A stretch of DNA of 64,000 nt from an uncultured Trueperaceae bacterium. GTDB lineage: Bacteria; Deinococcota; Deinococci; Deinococcales; Trueperaceae. A model generated the notes under the pieces. That model saw only the letters and a list, made by a program, of their open reading frames with translations. It was not told the origin of the DNA and did no database searches. A program made the position numbers and the translations under genes. The stretch covers positions 336,110 to 400,109 of the forward strand of contig CALMXZ010000012.1 of NCBI GenBank assembly GCA_937873495.1, read 5' to 3'. Below are positions 1-11,934 of this stretch, piece by piece (positions within the stretch are counted from its first letter, which is position 1; each line of letters begins with the position of its first letter).

Positions 1-1
1 G

Positions 2-1054
2 GCGCAGCACGACCGTGACGCCACGTACCCCGGTGCCGTCGTCGAGGCGGCCTTCGAGGTCGGGCTCCTCAACGTCGGGGTCCCGAGCGCCGTCGGCGGC
101 GCCGGCCTCGAGCTGCTCGACGAGGCGATCATCGGCGAGGAGTTCGGCTACGGCTGCATGGGCATCTACACCGTCCTGATGGCCTCGGAGCTGGGCATCA
201 CGCCGCTCCTCCTTGCCGGGAGCCACGAGCAGCACGAGCGGTTCCTCGCCCCCCTCGCGCGCGGGCCGCGCCTGGCCGCCTTCGCGCTGTCCGAGCCCAA
301 CAACGGCTCCGACGCGGCCGGCCTGGCTACCAAGGCCGAGTTCGACGGCGACGAGATCGTGATAACCGGCACGAAGACGTGGATCTCCAACGGCGGCATC
401 GCCGACTTCAACGTGGTGTTCGCCACCTTCGATCCGAACCTGAAGCACAGGGGCACGGTGGCGGTCGTCGTCGAGACCGACCGCCCCGGCTTCAGCGCGA
501 ACCAGCTGCACGGCAAGCTCGGCCAGCGCGCCAGCCCGACGTACGAGCTCGTCTTCGACGACGTGCGCGTGCCCGTCTCCAACATGCTCGGTCAGAAGGG
601 CGAAGGCTTCAAGATCGCCATGCGGACGCTTGACCGCACGCGGGTGCCCGTGGCCGCCGGCTCCGTCGGCGTCATGCGCCGGGCGCTCGACGAGTCCGCG
701 CGCTACGCCCGCGAGCGTCAAGCGTTCGGCGGCCCCATCGCCCGCTTCCAGGCCATCCAGTTCAAGCTGGCGAACATGAAGATCGCCTTGGAGACGGCGC
801 GCTGGCAGACCTACCACGCCGCCTGGCTCGCCGACACCGGGCGGCCGCATGCCGAGGCCGCCGCCATCGCGAAGGCCTACGCCTCCGACAGCGCCTTCGA
901 GGCGACCCAGGAGGCCATCAACATCTTCGGCGGCTACGGTTACATGAACGAGTACCCCGTCGAGAAGCTCATGCGCGACGTCAAGCTCAACCAGATCTAC
1001 GAGGGCACGAACGAGATCCAGAGGCTCGTCATAGCGCGCCACGTCCTAGAATGA
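2..1054 (+). CDS. Acyl-CoA dehydrogenase, 5' end cut off by the window
   Basis: The frame is open to the left edge and reads as acyl-CoA dehydrogenase from its first codon, so the ATG at 158 is internal. About 350 residues are visible; the family is usually near 380, so roughly 30 N-terminal residues are missing. Seen: the FAD/substrate-domain motifs SEPNNGSD and TKTWISNGG, and the C-terminal motif YEGTNEIQR, whose first Glu is the catalytic base in short/medium-chain members. Family knowledge: it oxidises acyl-CoA to trans-2-enoyl-CoA in the cytoplasm and passes electrons to ETF. etfB and etfA follow directly on the same strand, which supports this role. Chain-length specificity cannot be read from the sequence. 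Confidence 0.95.
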   Translation, partial: AQHDRDATYPGAVVEAAFEVGLLNVGVPSAVGGAGLELLDEAIIGEEFGYGCMGIYTVLMASELGITPLLLAGSHEQHERFLAPLARGPRLAAFALSEPNNGSDAAGLATKAEFDGDEIVITGTKTWISNGGIADFNVVFATFDPNLKHRGTVAVVVETDRPGFSANQLHGKLGQRASPTYELVFDDVRVPVSNMLGQKGEGFKIAMRTLDRTRVPVAAGSVGVMRRALDESARYARERQAFGGPIARFQAIQFKLANMKIALETARWQTYHAAWLADTGRPHAEAAAIAKAYASDSAFEATQEAINIFGGYGYMNEYPVEKLMRDVKLNQIYEGTNEIQRLVIARHVLE

Positions 1055-1154
1055 GTCCAGCACGCGCGAGGCGCCCCGGTCCTTGGGCCGCGGCCGGCCT
1101 CGATCGCTAGACGCCAAGCCGGCGCCGTTCCACGGCGCCTCGGGAGGTAAGCAA

Positions 1155-1910
1155 GTGAAGGCAGTGACGATCATCAAACAGGTCCCCGACGCCGAGGCGC
1201 GCGTCCGCGCGGCGGGCGGACGCGTCGACCTCGGCGGGGTCACCTTCGTGATAGACGGGATGGACGAGTATGGCGTCGAGGAGGCGATCCGGCTGCGGGA
1301 AGGGGGCTTTGAGCTCGAGATCGTGGCGCTCGCCCTCGGGCCGAGCCGCTCGGAAGACGCGCTGCGCACGGCCCTCGCGCTAGGAGCCGACCGCGCCGTC
1401 CACATCGAGACCGATGCGTGGCTCGACCCGTTGACGCAGGCGCGGGTCATCGCCAAGGTCGTCGAGGCCGAGGGCGCGCAGCTCGTCTTCGTCGGCGGCA
1501 AGCAGGCCGACTGGGACAGCGCCGCGCTCGGCCCCGCGCTCGCCGAGGTACTCGGGTGGCCGCACTCCGACTGGACGACGGCCCTGAGCCTCAGCGACGG
1601 CAGCGCGCGCGTCAAGCACGACACCGACGGCGGCCAGGAGGAGCTCACCCTGCCGCTTCCGGCCGTCATCACCACCCAGCAGGGCCTGAACGAGCCCCGC
1701 TACCCGACGCTTCCCAACATCATGAAGGCGAAGCGCAAGGAGCTCGCCAAGCGCGACCTCGCCGAGTTCGCCCCCGGCGCGGCCCTCACGGAGCTCGTGT
1801 CAGAGGACATCCAGACGCAGGGTCGCCGCGGCGTCATCGTCACAGGTGACGCCGTCAGCGCCGCCGCGGAGCTCGTCCGCCTCCTGCGCGACGAGGCCAA
1901 AGTCATCTAA
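1155..1910 (+). CDS. etfB: Electron transfer flavoprotein beta subunit
   Basis: A protein of 251 residues starting [12 protein letters not shown], the usual start of EtfB. The GTG at 1155 is chosen because GGAGG lies at 1143-1147 just upstream; the same frame is open further upstream, but that part has no family resemblance. Internal EtfB-type motifs include [14 protein letters not shown] and [21 protein letters not shown]. The C-terminal region carries the conserved run [10 protein letters not shown]. With EtfA it forms the FAD/AMP heterodimer that accepts electrons from acyl-CoA dehydrogenases and passes them to the membrane ETF dehydrogenase. It lies 100 bases after the dehydrogenase gene and 11 bases before etfA, so the three are probably co-transcribed. 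Confidence 0.95.
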   Translation: MKAVTIIKQVPDAEARVRAAGGRVDLGGVTFVIDGMDEYGVEEAIRLREGGFELEIVALALGPSRSEDALRTALALGADRAVHIETDAWLDPLTQARVIAKVVEAEGAQLVFVGGKQADWDSAALGPALAEVLGWPHSDWTTALSLSDGSARVKHDTDGGQEELTLPLPAVITTQQGLNEPRYPTLPNIMKAKRKELAKRDLAEFAPGAALTELVSEDIQTQGRRGVIVTGDAVSAAAELVRLLRDEAKVI

Positions 1911-1921
1911 GGAAGGCTGCC

Positions 1922-2872
1922 ATGCTACTCATCGTCACCACTTCCCTGGACGGTCGCCTCCAGAAGAGCGCCCTCGAGCTCGTTTCCGTCGCTCGTCAAC
2001 TCTCCCCGGCAGCTGCGAGCGCCATCGTCATCGGGCAGCGCGCCGCCGCCGACGCCATGGCCGACTACGTCCAGACGGTCAGGCACGTGGCGGCCGAGCG
2101 CCTCACGGCCGACGAGCTCACGACGGCCGTGAGCCAGCTCGCACGCGAGCTCGGGGCCGACACGCTGCTCTTCAGCGCCAACCGCCTCGGCCAGAGCGTG
2201 GCCCCGCGGGTCGCCGTGCGCCTCGGCGCCGCCCTCCTGGAGGACGTCATCGCCCTCGCGACCGTCGGCGGCGGCCTGGAGGCCAAGCGCTACAGCTACC
2301 TCGCCCGCGTCACGGAGACCGTCCGCACGAGCGGCGCCGCCGGCACGACGGTCGTGAGCGTCAAACCGAACGTCTTCAGGGCGGCCGAGCCGGCCGGTCA
2401 CGGGACCGTGACGGAGTTCGCGCCGCAGCCGCTGCCCACGGACGCGCGCGTGAGCGTCGGGGAGCGGACCACGTCCGTCGGCGGGCGCGTCGCCCTCGAG
2501 GAGGCCAAGGTCGTCGTCGCGGGCGGACGTGGCCTCGGCAGCGCCGAAGCGTTCACGCGGGAGGTCGAGCCGCTCGCGGCGGTCCTTCGCGCCGGCGTGG
2601 CCGCGACGCGGGCGGTCGTCGACGCCGGCTGGCGGCCGTACGACGAGCAGGTCGGCCAGACGGGCAAGAGCGTCGCACCAGATCTCTACATCGCGCTCGG
2701 CATCTCCGGCGCCGTGCAGCACCTGTCCGGCATGAGCCGCTCGAAGGTCGTCGTGGCCGTCAACAAGGACCCCGACGCCCCCATCTTCAAGGTCGCCGAC
2801 TACGGCATCGTCGGTGACGTCGGGGCGATCGCTCCCGCGCTACGCGAGGCGGTGCAGAGGCTAGACGGCTAA
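1922..2872 (+). CDS. etfA: Electron transfer flavoprotein alpha subunit
   Basis: A protein of 316 residues of normal length for EtfA. The C-terminal FAD-binding half is clear: [10 protein letters not shown], then [32 protein letters not shown] and [15 protein letters not shown]. The N-terminal half pairs with EtfB. It starts with ATG at 1922 after the purine-rich AAGGAAGG. Its stop codon overlaps the start of the next gene (TAATG at 2870-2874), so the GNAT/C39 gene downstream is probably translated from the same mRNA, although no functional link between ETF and that gene is known to me. Confidence 0.95.
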   Translation: MLLIVTTSLDGRLQKSALELVSVARQLSPAAASAIVIGQRAAADAMADYVQTVRHVAAERLTADELTTAVSQLARELGADTLLFSANRLGQSVAPRVAVRLGAALLEDVIALATVGGGLEAKRYSYLARVTETVRTSGAAGTTVVSVKPNVFRAAEPAGHGTVTEFAPQPLPTDARVSVGERTTSVGGRVALEEAKVVVAGGRGLGSAEAFTREVEPLAAVLRAGVAATRAVVDAGWRPYDEQVGQTGKSVAPDLYIALGISGAVQHLSGMSRSKVVVAVNKDPDAPIFKVADYGIVGDVGAIAPALREAVQRLDG

Positions 2873-4014
2873 TGCCAGGCCACGGCTCGCGGCCGCCCTC
2901 CGGCCTGGTCGTCAGGCGCGCCGAGCGGAGCGACCTCGAGGCCATCAACGAGCTGGAGGCCTACTTCCCGGGCGACCGCATGTCCAGGGCGTCGCTGGCC
3001 CGGCTGCTGGGGCGCGACAGCGCCGAGGTGTGGGTGGCCGAGATCGACGGCGAGGTCGTGGGCGACGCCGTCGTGCTGTTCCGGCGCGGCTTCGAGTCCG
3101 CGCGGCTCTACTCGATGGTGGTCAACCCGGAGCACCGGGGGCGCGGCGCGGCGCGCGCCCTCCTCGCCGCCGCCGAGGAGGGCGCGCGCGAGCGGGGCGC
3201 CATCGTCATGCGCCTCGAGGTGCGCGAGGACAACGAGGCCGCCATCGCGCTCTACGGCGCGTGCGGCTACTCGGTGAGCGGCCGCACCGCCGACTACTAC
3301 GAGGACCACTCCACGGCGCTGCGCATGCGCAAACGCTTCACCAGGGGCGGGGCGACGGTCCTCGGCATCCCGTACTACCCCCAGACGCTCGATTTCACGT
3401 GCGGGCCGTCGTCGCTCATGATGGCCATGCGCTACCACGGCTACCCCGTGCCGCTGGAACGATGGCTGGAGCTGACGTTGTGGCGCGAGGCCACCACCGT
3501 CTTCATGCTCTCCGGGCATGGCGGTTGCAGCGCGCACGGGATCGCGGTCGCCGCGCTGAGGCGCGGCTTCCAGGCGAGCGTCGTCACGTCCGACCCGGGA
3601 ACGCCGTTCGAGGGGAGCGTGCGGGGCGAGAAGCGCGAGGTGGTGCGCATCGCCCACACGACCTTCGAGCGCGAGCTACGCGGCTTCGGAGGCAAGGTCG
3701 AACTGCGCGACTTCGGGCACCAGGAAGTGGCAGACATCGTCGCGCGCGGCGCGGTGCCCATCGTCCTGGTATCCGGCTACCGCCTGTACGAGGCGCGCGT
3801 GCCCCACTGGGTCGTCGTGACGGGCTTCGACGACGACCACATCTACTTGCACGACCCCATCGTCCCGGAAGGGAGCGGCAGGGCGGATAGCGTTCACCTG
3901 CCCATCAAGCGCGAGCTCTTCGACAAGGTCACGCGGTGGGGGAGGGGCCGCCACCGCGCCATGGTCGTCGTCGAGCGCTGGGGGAACGTCAGACGTCTCC
4001 TGCCAGGTAGCTGA
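2872..4014 (+). CDS. GNAT acetyltransferase fused to C39-like papain-fold peptidase
   Basis: A protein of 380 residues with two domains. Residues about 12-155 are a GNAT fold, with the acetyl-CoA loop at HRGRGAARALL (88-98) and the closing pattern NEAAIALYGACGY (121-133). Residues about 165-375 are a C39-like cysteine peptidase: Cys177 in DFTCGPSS, His312 in PHWVVVTGFDDD and Asp328 in YLHDP make a complete catalytic triad. Family knowledge: this fusion is found next to RimK-like ATP-grasp ligases that carry an N-terminal RLAN domain and was predicted from comparative genomics to belong to an amidoligase system making or processing a peptide. Exactly those partners lie head-on at 3989-5490, and the two 3' ends overlap by 26 bases. 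There is no signal peptide, so it is probably cytoplasmic. The substrate is unknown. Confidence 0.85.
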   Translation: MPGHGSRPPSGLVVRRAERSDLEAINELEAYFPGDRMSRASLARLLGRDSAEVWVAEIDGEVVGDAVVLFRRGFESARLYSMVVNPEHRGRGAARALLAAAEEGARERGAIVMRLEVREDNEAAIALYGACGYSVSGRTADYYEDHSTALRMRKRFTRGGATVLGIPYYPQTLDFTCGPSSLMMAMRYHGYPVPLERWLELTLWREATTVFMLSGHGGCSAHGIAVAALRRGFQASVVTSDPGTPFEGSVRGEKREVVRIAHTTFERELRGFGGKVELRDFGHQEVADIVARGAVPIVLVSGYRLYEARVPHWVVVTGFDDDHIYLHDPIVPEGSGRADSVHLPIKRELFDKVTRWGRGRHRAMVVVERWGNVRRLLPGS

Positions 4015-4864
4015 TGATCTCAGCGTAGATCTCCGGGTTCTGCTGGTCCTCGTCGCCCGCCGCGATCGTCGGGTTGTCGTTCACCTCGATGACGAAGAAC
4101 TCGCCGTCGATCTCCTTGATGTCGATGCCGTAGAGGCTCGAGCCGATGGCGTTCGCGGCGGCCAGGGCGGTGGCCGTGAGCTTGGGGTTGGCGGCGTCGC
4201 GGTGGACGGCCTGCGTCTTCGCCCACTCCCCGCCTTCCGTGCGGTCCATGAGGCGCCACTGCGCCGGAGCGAACGCGTACTTCACGACCGCCAGCACCTT
4301 GCCGTTCAGCGTGATCACGCGCCAGTCGAACTCGCTCGGCATGTACTGCTGCACAACGATGCGATCGGCACGACGTAGGAAGCGCTTGCCGACCTTGACG
4401 AAGGCGTCCGGCGTCGCCACCTTGTCGACGTAGGCGCTGAAGCTCGAGTTCGGCGCCTTGAGCACGAGCGGAGTGCCGAGCTCCTCGAAGAGCCGCGAGG
4501 CCGACATGGCGTTGAGGTCGCTCTCGACGAGGAAGCGCGTCTCAGGGATGGGGACGCCGCGCGCCGCGAGCCGGGCGTACATGTTGACCTTGTCGCAGCA
4601 GATGAGGATGGCGGAAGAGTGGTCGAGGACGCGCTTGCCGAGGATCTCGGCCTGGCGCGCGACCACGTACGTCGTGTTCAAGGGGTCGGTGAGGGCGCGG
4701 ATGAAGATGCCGTCGTAGTTCCTCAAGTACTTGAGTTCGTTCTTGAAGAGGAAGTCGAGGTCGTGGCCCAGTTCGAACGCCGCCAGGCGGAAGTTCGTCA
4801 GCGCGGTGAGCTCGACGGACGAGCGGATGGTGTAACGCTCAGTGAAGATGGCTAGGCGCGCCAT
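3989..4864 (-). CDS. RimK-type ATP-grasp amidoligase, catalytic half of a split protein
   Basis: A protein of 291 residues covering the ATP-grasp part of RimK-like ligases. Seen: Lys92 (CCDKVN) and Lys136 (LVLKAPNSSFS) as nucleotide-binding lysines, QQYMPSEFDWRV (172-183), and the metal-binding end with Asp248, Glu260, Asn262 and Asn264 in VIEVNDNPTIAAGDED. All expected catalytic residues are therefore present. Family knowledge: such enzymes join a carboxylate to an amine through an acyl-phosphate and often add amino acids to a protein or peptide. In other bacteria the ATP-grasp and RLAN domains are usually one chain of roughly 480-500 residues; here the RLAN part is a separate gene just upstream, overlapping by 13 bases. 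The acceptor is unknown. Confidence 0.85.
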   Translation of the reverse strand: MARLAIFTERYTIRSSVELTALTNFRLAAFELGHDLDFLFKNELKYLRNYDGIFIRALTDPLNTTYVVARQAEILGKRVLDHSSAILICCDKVNMYARLAARGVPIPETRFLVESDLNAMSASRLFEELGTPLVLKAPNSSFSAYVDKVATPDAFVKVGKRFLRRADRIVVQQYMPSEFDWRVITLNGKVLAVVKYAFAPAQWRLMDRTEGGEWAKTQAVHRDAANPKLTATALAAANAIGSSLYGIDIKEIDGEFFVIEVNDNPTIAAGDEDQQNPEIYAEIISYLAGDV

Positions 4865-5490
4865 GTACCCAGACCTTCCAGGACCGCTCGCTCGCCTTCG
4901 TCGAGGTCCTTGAACGGCAGCGGCTCGATGGCCGAGAGCTGGTACGCCTTCAGCGTGACGATGACCCGAACACGCATGAGGGGCAGACGGAACACCTCGA
5001 ACAGGCGTTCGCCGAACTCCTTGTACTCCGCCGTCGCCGTGCGCCCGAGCACGAGGCGCACCACGTCGACGCGGTGGTCGTGGGGCAGGCGCTGGGCCAG
5101 CACGGCGTACTTGCCCGTGTAGGTGAGGCCCTTACGCCGCGACTCCAACGCCTGGGCGTCGAGGAGCAGCTCGCCTGACAGCGAGAACGGGTTGATGGGG
5201 TACGCCATCATGGGCGGTTCGGGGAAGCGGTCGGTGACGATCTCGTACTCCGGCACCGGGATGCCGGCCTGCTTGGCCTTCTCCATGGCGATGGCCACCA
5301 CGTAGGCGTCGAGCGCGTCCGTCGTGCTCGGGATGGAGAGCACGCCCTCCAGCTCCGCGTCGAGGCTGGCGTAGTAGCCGCGCGTCAGGTACGTGTAGTC
5401 GCCGGCCACGTTGGCGACGTCGGCCCGAACGGGGCTGGTCGGGCGGCCGAAGAGCCCCTTGTCGAGGTGCAGGAAAGGGCGGAAGCTCAC
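4852..5490 (-). CDS. RLAN domain protein, N-terminal half of a split RimK-like ligase
   Basis: A protein of 212 residues matching, from memory of the family, the RLAN (RimK-like ATP-grasp N-terminal) domain. Diagnostic stretches are [18 protein letters not shown] (residues about 33-50), [19 protein letters not shown] and the following [11 protein letters not shown]. It has no ATP-grasp residues and no signal peptide. The GTG start overlaps the pgk stop codon (GTGA at 5490-5487), so translation should be coupled to pgk. Its 3' end overlaps the ATP-grasp gene in another frame, so the two halves are separate proteins unless a frameshift joins them. I infer that the two chains reassemble as a heterodimer. 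The assignment rests on pattern recognition. Confidence 0.7.
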   Translation of the reverse strand: MSFRPFLHLDKGLFGRPTSPVRADVANVAGDYTYLTRGYYASLDAELEGVLSIPSTTDALDAYVVAIAMEKAKQAGIPVPEYEIVTDRFPEPPMMAYPINPFSLSGELLLDAQALESRRKGLTYTGKYAVLAQRLPHDHRVDVVRLVLGRTATAEYKEFGERLFEVFRLPLMRVRVIVTLKAYQLSAIEPLPFKDLDEGERAVLEGLGTWRA

Positions 5491-6677
5491 AGTGTGGTGG
5501 GGTCGAGGGCGGCTACGCCGGGCAGGACCCTGCCCTCGAGGTACTCCAGCGAGGCTCCGCCGCCCGTCGACACGTGCGAGATGCGCTCGAGCAAGCCGGC
5601 CGAGTTGAGCGCCGCGATGGAGTCGCCGCCGCCCACGACCGTGTAGGCGGGGAGGGCGGCGAGCGCCGTGCCGACCGCCATGGTGCCTGCGTCGAACGGC
5701 GGCGTCTCGAACACGCCGAGCGGCCCGTTCCAGAAGACCGTTCCGGCCCCTTGCAGCGCGGCGACGAACTCGGCGCGCGCCGCGGGGCCGATGTCGAGGC
5801 CCATGAGGTCGTCGGGGATGGCATCGGACTGGTGCACGCTCGCCCCGGCGCCGTCGTCGATGGCGCGCGCGCAGACGGAGTCTCTCGGCAGCAGCAGGCG
5901 CACGCCGCGCGCCTCGGCGTCGGCGACTATCCGCCGCGCCGTGTGGTAGAGCTCCGGCTCGACGAGCGACTTGCCGACGCTACCCCCCCGCGCCGCGACG
6001 AACGTGTAAGCCATGGCGCCGCCGACGGCGATGGTGTCGGCGAGGGCGAGCAGCCGCGTGATGACGCCGAGCTTGTCGCTGACCTTGGCGCCGCCGAGGA
6101 CCACGACGAAAGGCCGGGTGGGATGCTCGACGAGCCTGGCGAGCGCGGAGAGCTCGGCGTCCATGAGGTACCCGGCGGCGTTCGGCAGGAGCCTGGCGAC
6201 GCCCTCGGTGGTCGCGTGGGCCCGGTGGGCGGCGCCGAAGGCGTCGTCGACGTAGACGCTCGCGTAGCTCGCCAGCGTGCGCGCCAACGCCGGGTCGTTC
6301 GCCTCCTCGCGCGGATCGAAGCGGCTGTTCTCGATGAGCGTAACGCTACCGGGCGGGGCGGCCGCCACGAACTCCTGCTGCTCGGCGCTCGCCGGTCCGG
6401 GCGTGGGGGCGTAGCGGACCTCGCGGCCCAACAGCTCGCCCAGCCGCCTGGCGACCGGGCCGAGGCGGTACTTGTCCTCCGGTCCGCCCTTGGGGCGGCC
6501 GAGGTGGGAGGTAAGGACGAGCGTCGCGCCGCGCTCCAGCAACGCTCGCAGCGTCGGGAGCGCCGCGCGGATGCGCGTGTCGTCCTTGACCACCCCGTCC
6601 TTGATGGGCACGTTGAAGTCAACGCGCACCAGCACGCGTTCGCCTGTCACGTTCAGGTCGTCGACCCGGCGGTACAT
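5487..6677 (-). CDS. pgk: Phosphoglycerate kinase
   Basis: A protein of 396 residues of normal length for Pgk. The opening [14 protein letters not shown] and [10 protein letters not shown] bind the substrate; [40 protein letters not shown] and [10 protein letters not shown] are the classic Pgk signatures. It makes ATP from 1,3-bisphosphoglycerate in the cytoplasm (lower glycolysis). It lies 17 bases after gap; GAGGAG directly after the gap stop is a plausible but rather distant ribosome site. Its stop overlaps the start of the RLAN gene. This gap-pgk order is standard, while the amidoligase genes that follow are not. Confidence 0.97.
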   Translation of the reverse strand: MYRRVDDLNVTGERVLVRVDFNVPIKDGVVKDDTRIRAALPTLRALLERGATLVLTSHLGRPKGGPEDKYRLGPVARRLGELLGREVRYAPTPGPASAEQQEFVAAAPPGSVTLIENSRFDPREEANDPALARTLASYASVYVDDAFGAAHRAHATTEGVARLLPNAAGYLMDAELSALARLVEHPTRPFVVVLGGAKVSDKLGVITRLLALADTIAVGGAMAYTFVAARGGSVGKSLVEPELYHTARRIVADAEARGVRLLLPRDSVCARAIDDGAGASVHQSDAIPDDLMGLDIGPAARAEFVAALQGAGTVFWNGPLGVFETPPFDAGTMAVGTALAALPAYTVVGGGDSIAALNSAGLLERISHVSTGGGASLEYLEGRVLPGVAALDPTTL

Positions 6678-6694
6678 GGTCTCGGCAGGCTCCT

Positions 6695-7750
<1,056 letters not shown>

Positions 7751-7765
7751 TTAGCAAGCCAAGCA

Positions 7766-7771
7766 ATTGTA
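7766..7771 (-). promoter_or_regulatory. Probable -10 box for the gap-pgk-RLAN-ATP-grasp operon
   Basis: TACAAT on the minus strand, about 79 bases before the gap start, inside the 170-base gap after ileS. No convincing -35 hexamer is seen at the expected distance, so the call rests on the -10 alone. Confidence 0.45.
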
Positions 7772-7857
7772 GCGCAGCGCAAGGTGAGCGCAGGATGGCG
7801 TTTCGTCCCAGTGCCCTTCACCTTCACCGCGCCGCGCCGGGGCCTCCGGCCTCCGGC

Positions 7858-11217
<3,360 letters not shown>

Positions 11218-11261
11218 GCGGCTCACCTCGTCCCCGAGGTCCGTGGTCACGGGTACACGAC

Positions 11262-11560
11262 AAGGCGCCCCAACCACGACGTGTTGGGGCGCCTCGGGAG
11301 CGCGGTACCACCCAACTTTGCCGTTCGCCGTCGCCGGCGTCGGCCTCGCCGACCGCCGCGATCGGCGACGGTCCGGTGCTGTTACGGGCACCGCCCGGCT
11401 CCGTCTACCACCCGCCTCAGGGCGTTGTGCGGCCCAGGCAGGCTTCGGGGAGCGGCTCGGGGAGGATACCTGACGCGCCGACCGGCCTCCGGGCTCTCAC
11501 CGTTCCCGGATCGCTGTGGGCGGCTAGAGGCGCGAGGACTGTTCCCGTCATCGCCTTGGC
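11262..11560 (-). ncRNA. T-box leader (tRNA-Ile sensing) of ileS
   Basis: Read on the minus strand. The T-box sequence TGGGTGGTACCGCG is at 11314-11301, with UGGU in the acceptor-binding bulge, matching an A discriminator. Stem I has the apical hairpin CCGGG...CCCGG with GGTGAGAGCC (11501-11492). GGGAACAGTCC near 11546 forms the other side of the specifier loop, which offers ATC, an isoleucine codon, at 11467-11465. GTTGGG of the T-box (11316-11311) can pair with CCCAAC (11288-11283), which is also the 5' arm of the following terminator, so antiterminator and terminator exclude each other. The 5' boundary is approximate. Confidence 0.88.
11264..11293 (-). terminator. T-box attenuator hairpin before ileS
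   Basis: An 11-bp perfect stem, GGCGCCCCAAC with GTTGGGGCGCC, and an 8-base loop, followed by TTGTCGTGT. The U-run is poor, as often in GC-rich genomes. Its 5' arm is shared with the antiterminator. Confidence 0.8.
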
Positions 11561-11607
11561 CTTGCGAGGAGTAGTGACGTTGGTCACGTCCTCGTGGCGC
11601 GCAACAC

Positions 11608-11636
11608 TTTACAACCAGCAGTGTCGGCGCTAGACT
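11608..11636 (+). promoter_or_regulatory. Promoter of rho
   Basis: TTTACA at 11608-11613 and TAGACT at 11631-11636, separated by exactly 17 bases. Transcription would start near 11643, leaving a leader of about 290 bases before rho. It lies back to back with the ileS T-box leader. Confidence 0.6.
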
Positions 11637-11934
11637 CAAACGTAGCAGCAGGCATGAGGCACGTCAATAGGTCCTGTTGCTGCCCCTAAGCACAACCAGG
11701 CGCTTCCTGGTATGGCCAAGCCAGCAACGGACCCGTCGACATCAAGCGACCGTTCGCCTCCGCGGCGCTTGAGGAGCGGCCCCTCGAAAGGTGATCCGTC
11801 CTTAAGTGCGGCAGTGTGGCGTGGTGAGCAGTGCGAAGACCGGAAGCGCCCGGATCCTGTAGGAAACATGTCGTGAGTTTTACGTGTCGGCTAGAACGCA
11901 GACCGTGTAGCCGGAAGGTGCCTAAGGAGATGGC
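11637..11934 (+). promoter_or_regulatory. Long structured 5' leader of rho
   Basis: About 290 bases without a convincing gene. Several hairpins can form: GCAGCAGG (from 11645) with CCTGTTGCTGC (from 11673), ACCAGG-cgct-TCCTGGT near 11695, and GAGG...CCCTC near 11770. rho mRNA is autoregulated by attenuation in its leader in Escherichia coli; whether this leader does the same is inference. The last bases, CTAAGGAG, are the ribosome site of rho. Confidence 0.4.

Noticed and set aside
4852..4864. A sequencing frameshift that splits one RLAN-ATP-grasp gene
   Set aside because: Not fully excluded, but each half has its own start and stop at domain borders, and a 13-base overlap with an ATG is typical of real coupled genes.
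11218..11391. An N-terminal extension of IleRS read from 11391
   Set aside because: The frame runs back through the T-box and its terminator hairpin and has no IleRS resemblance; GAGGTGAG precedes the ATG at 11217.
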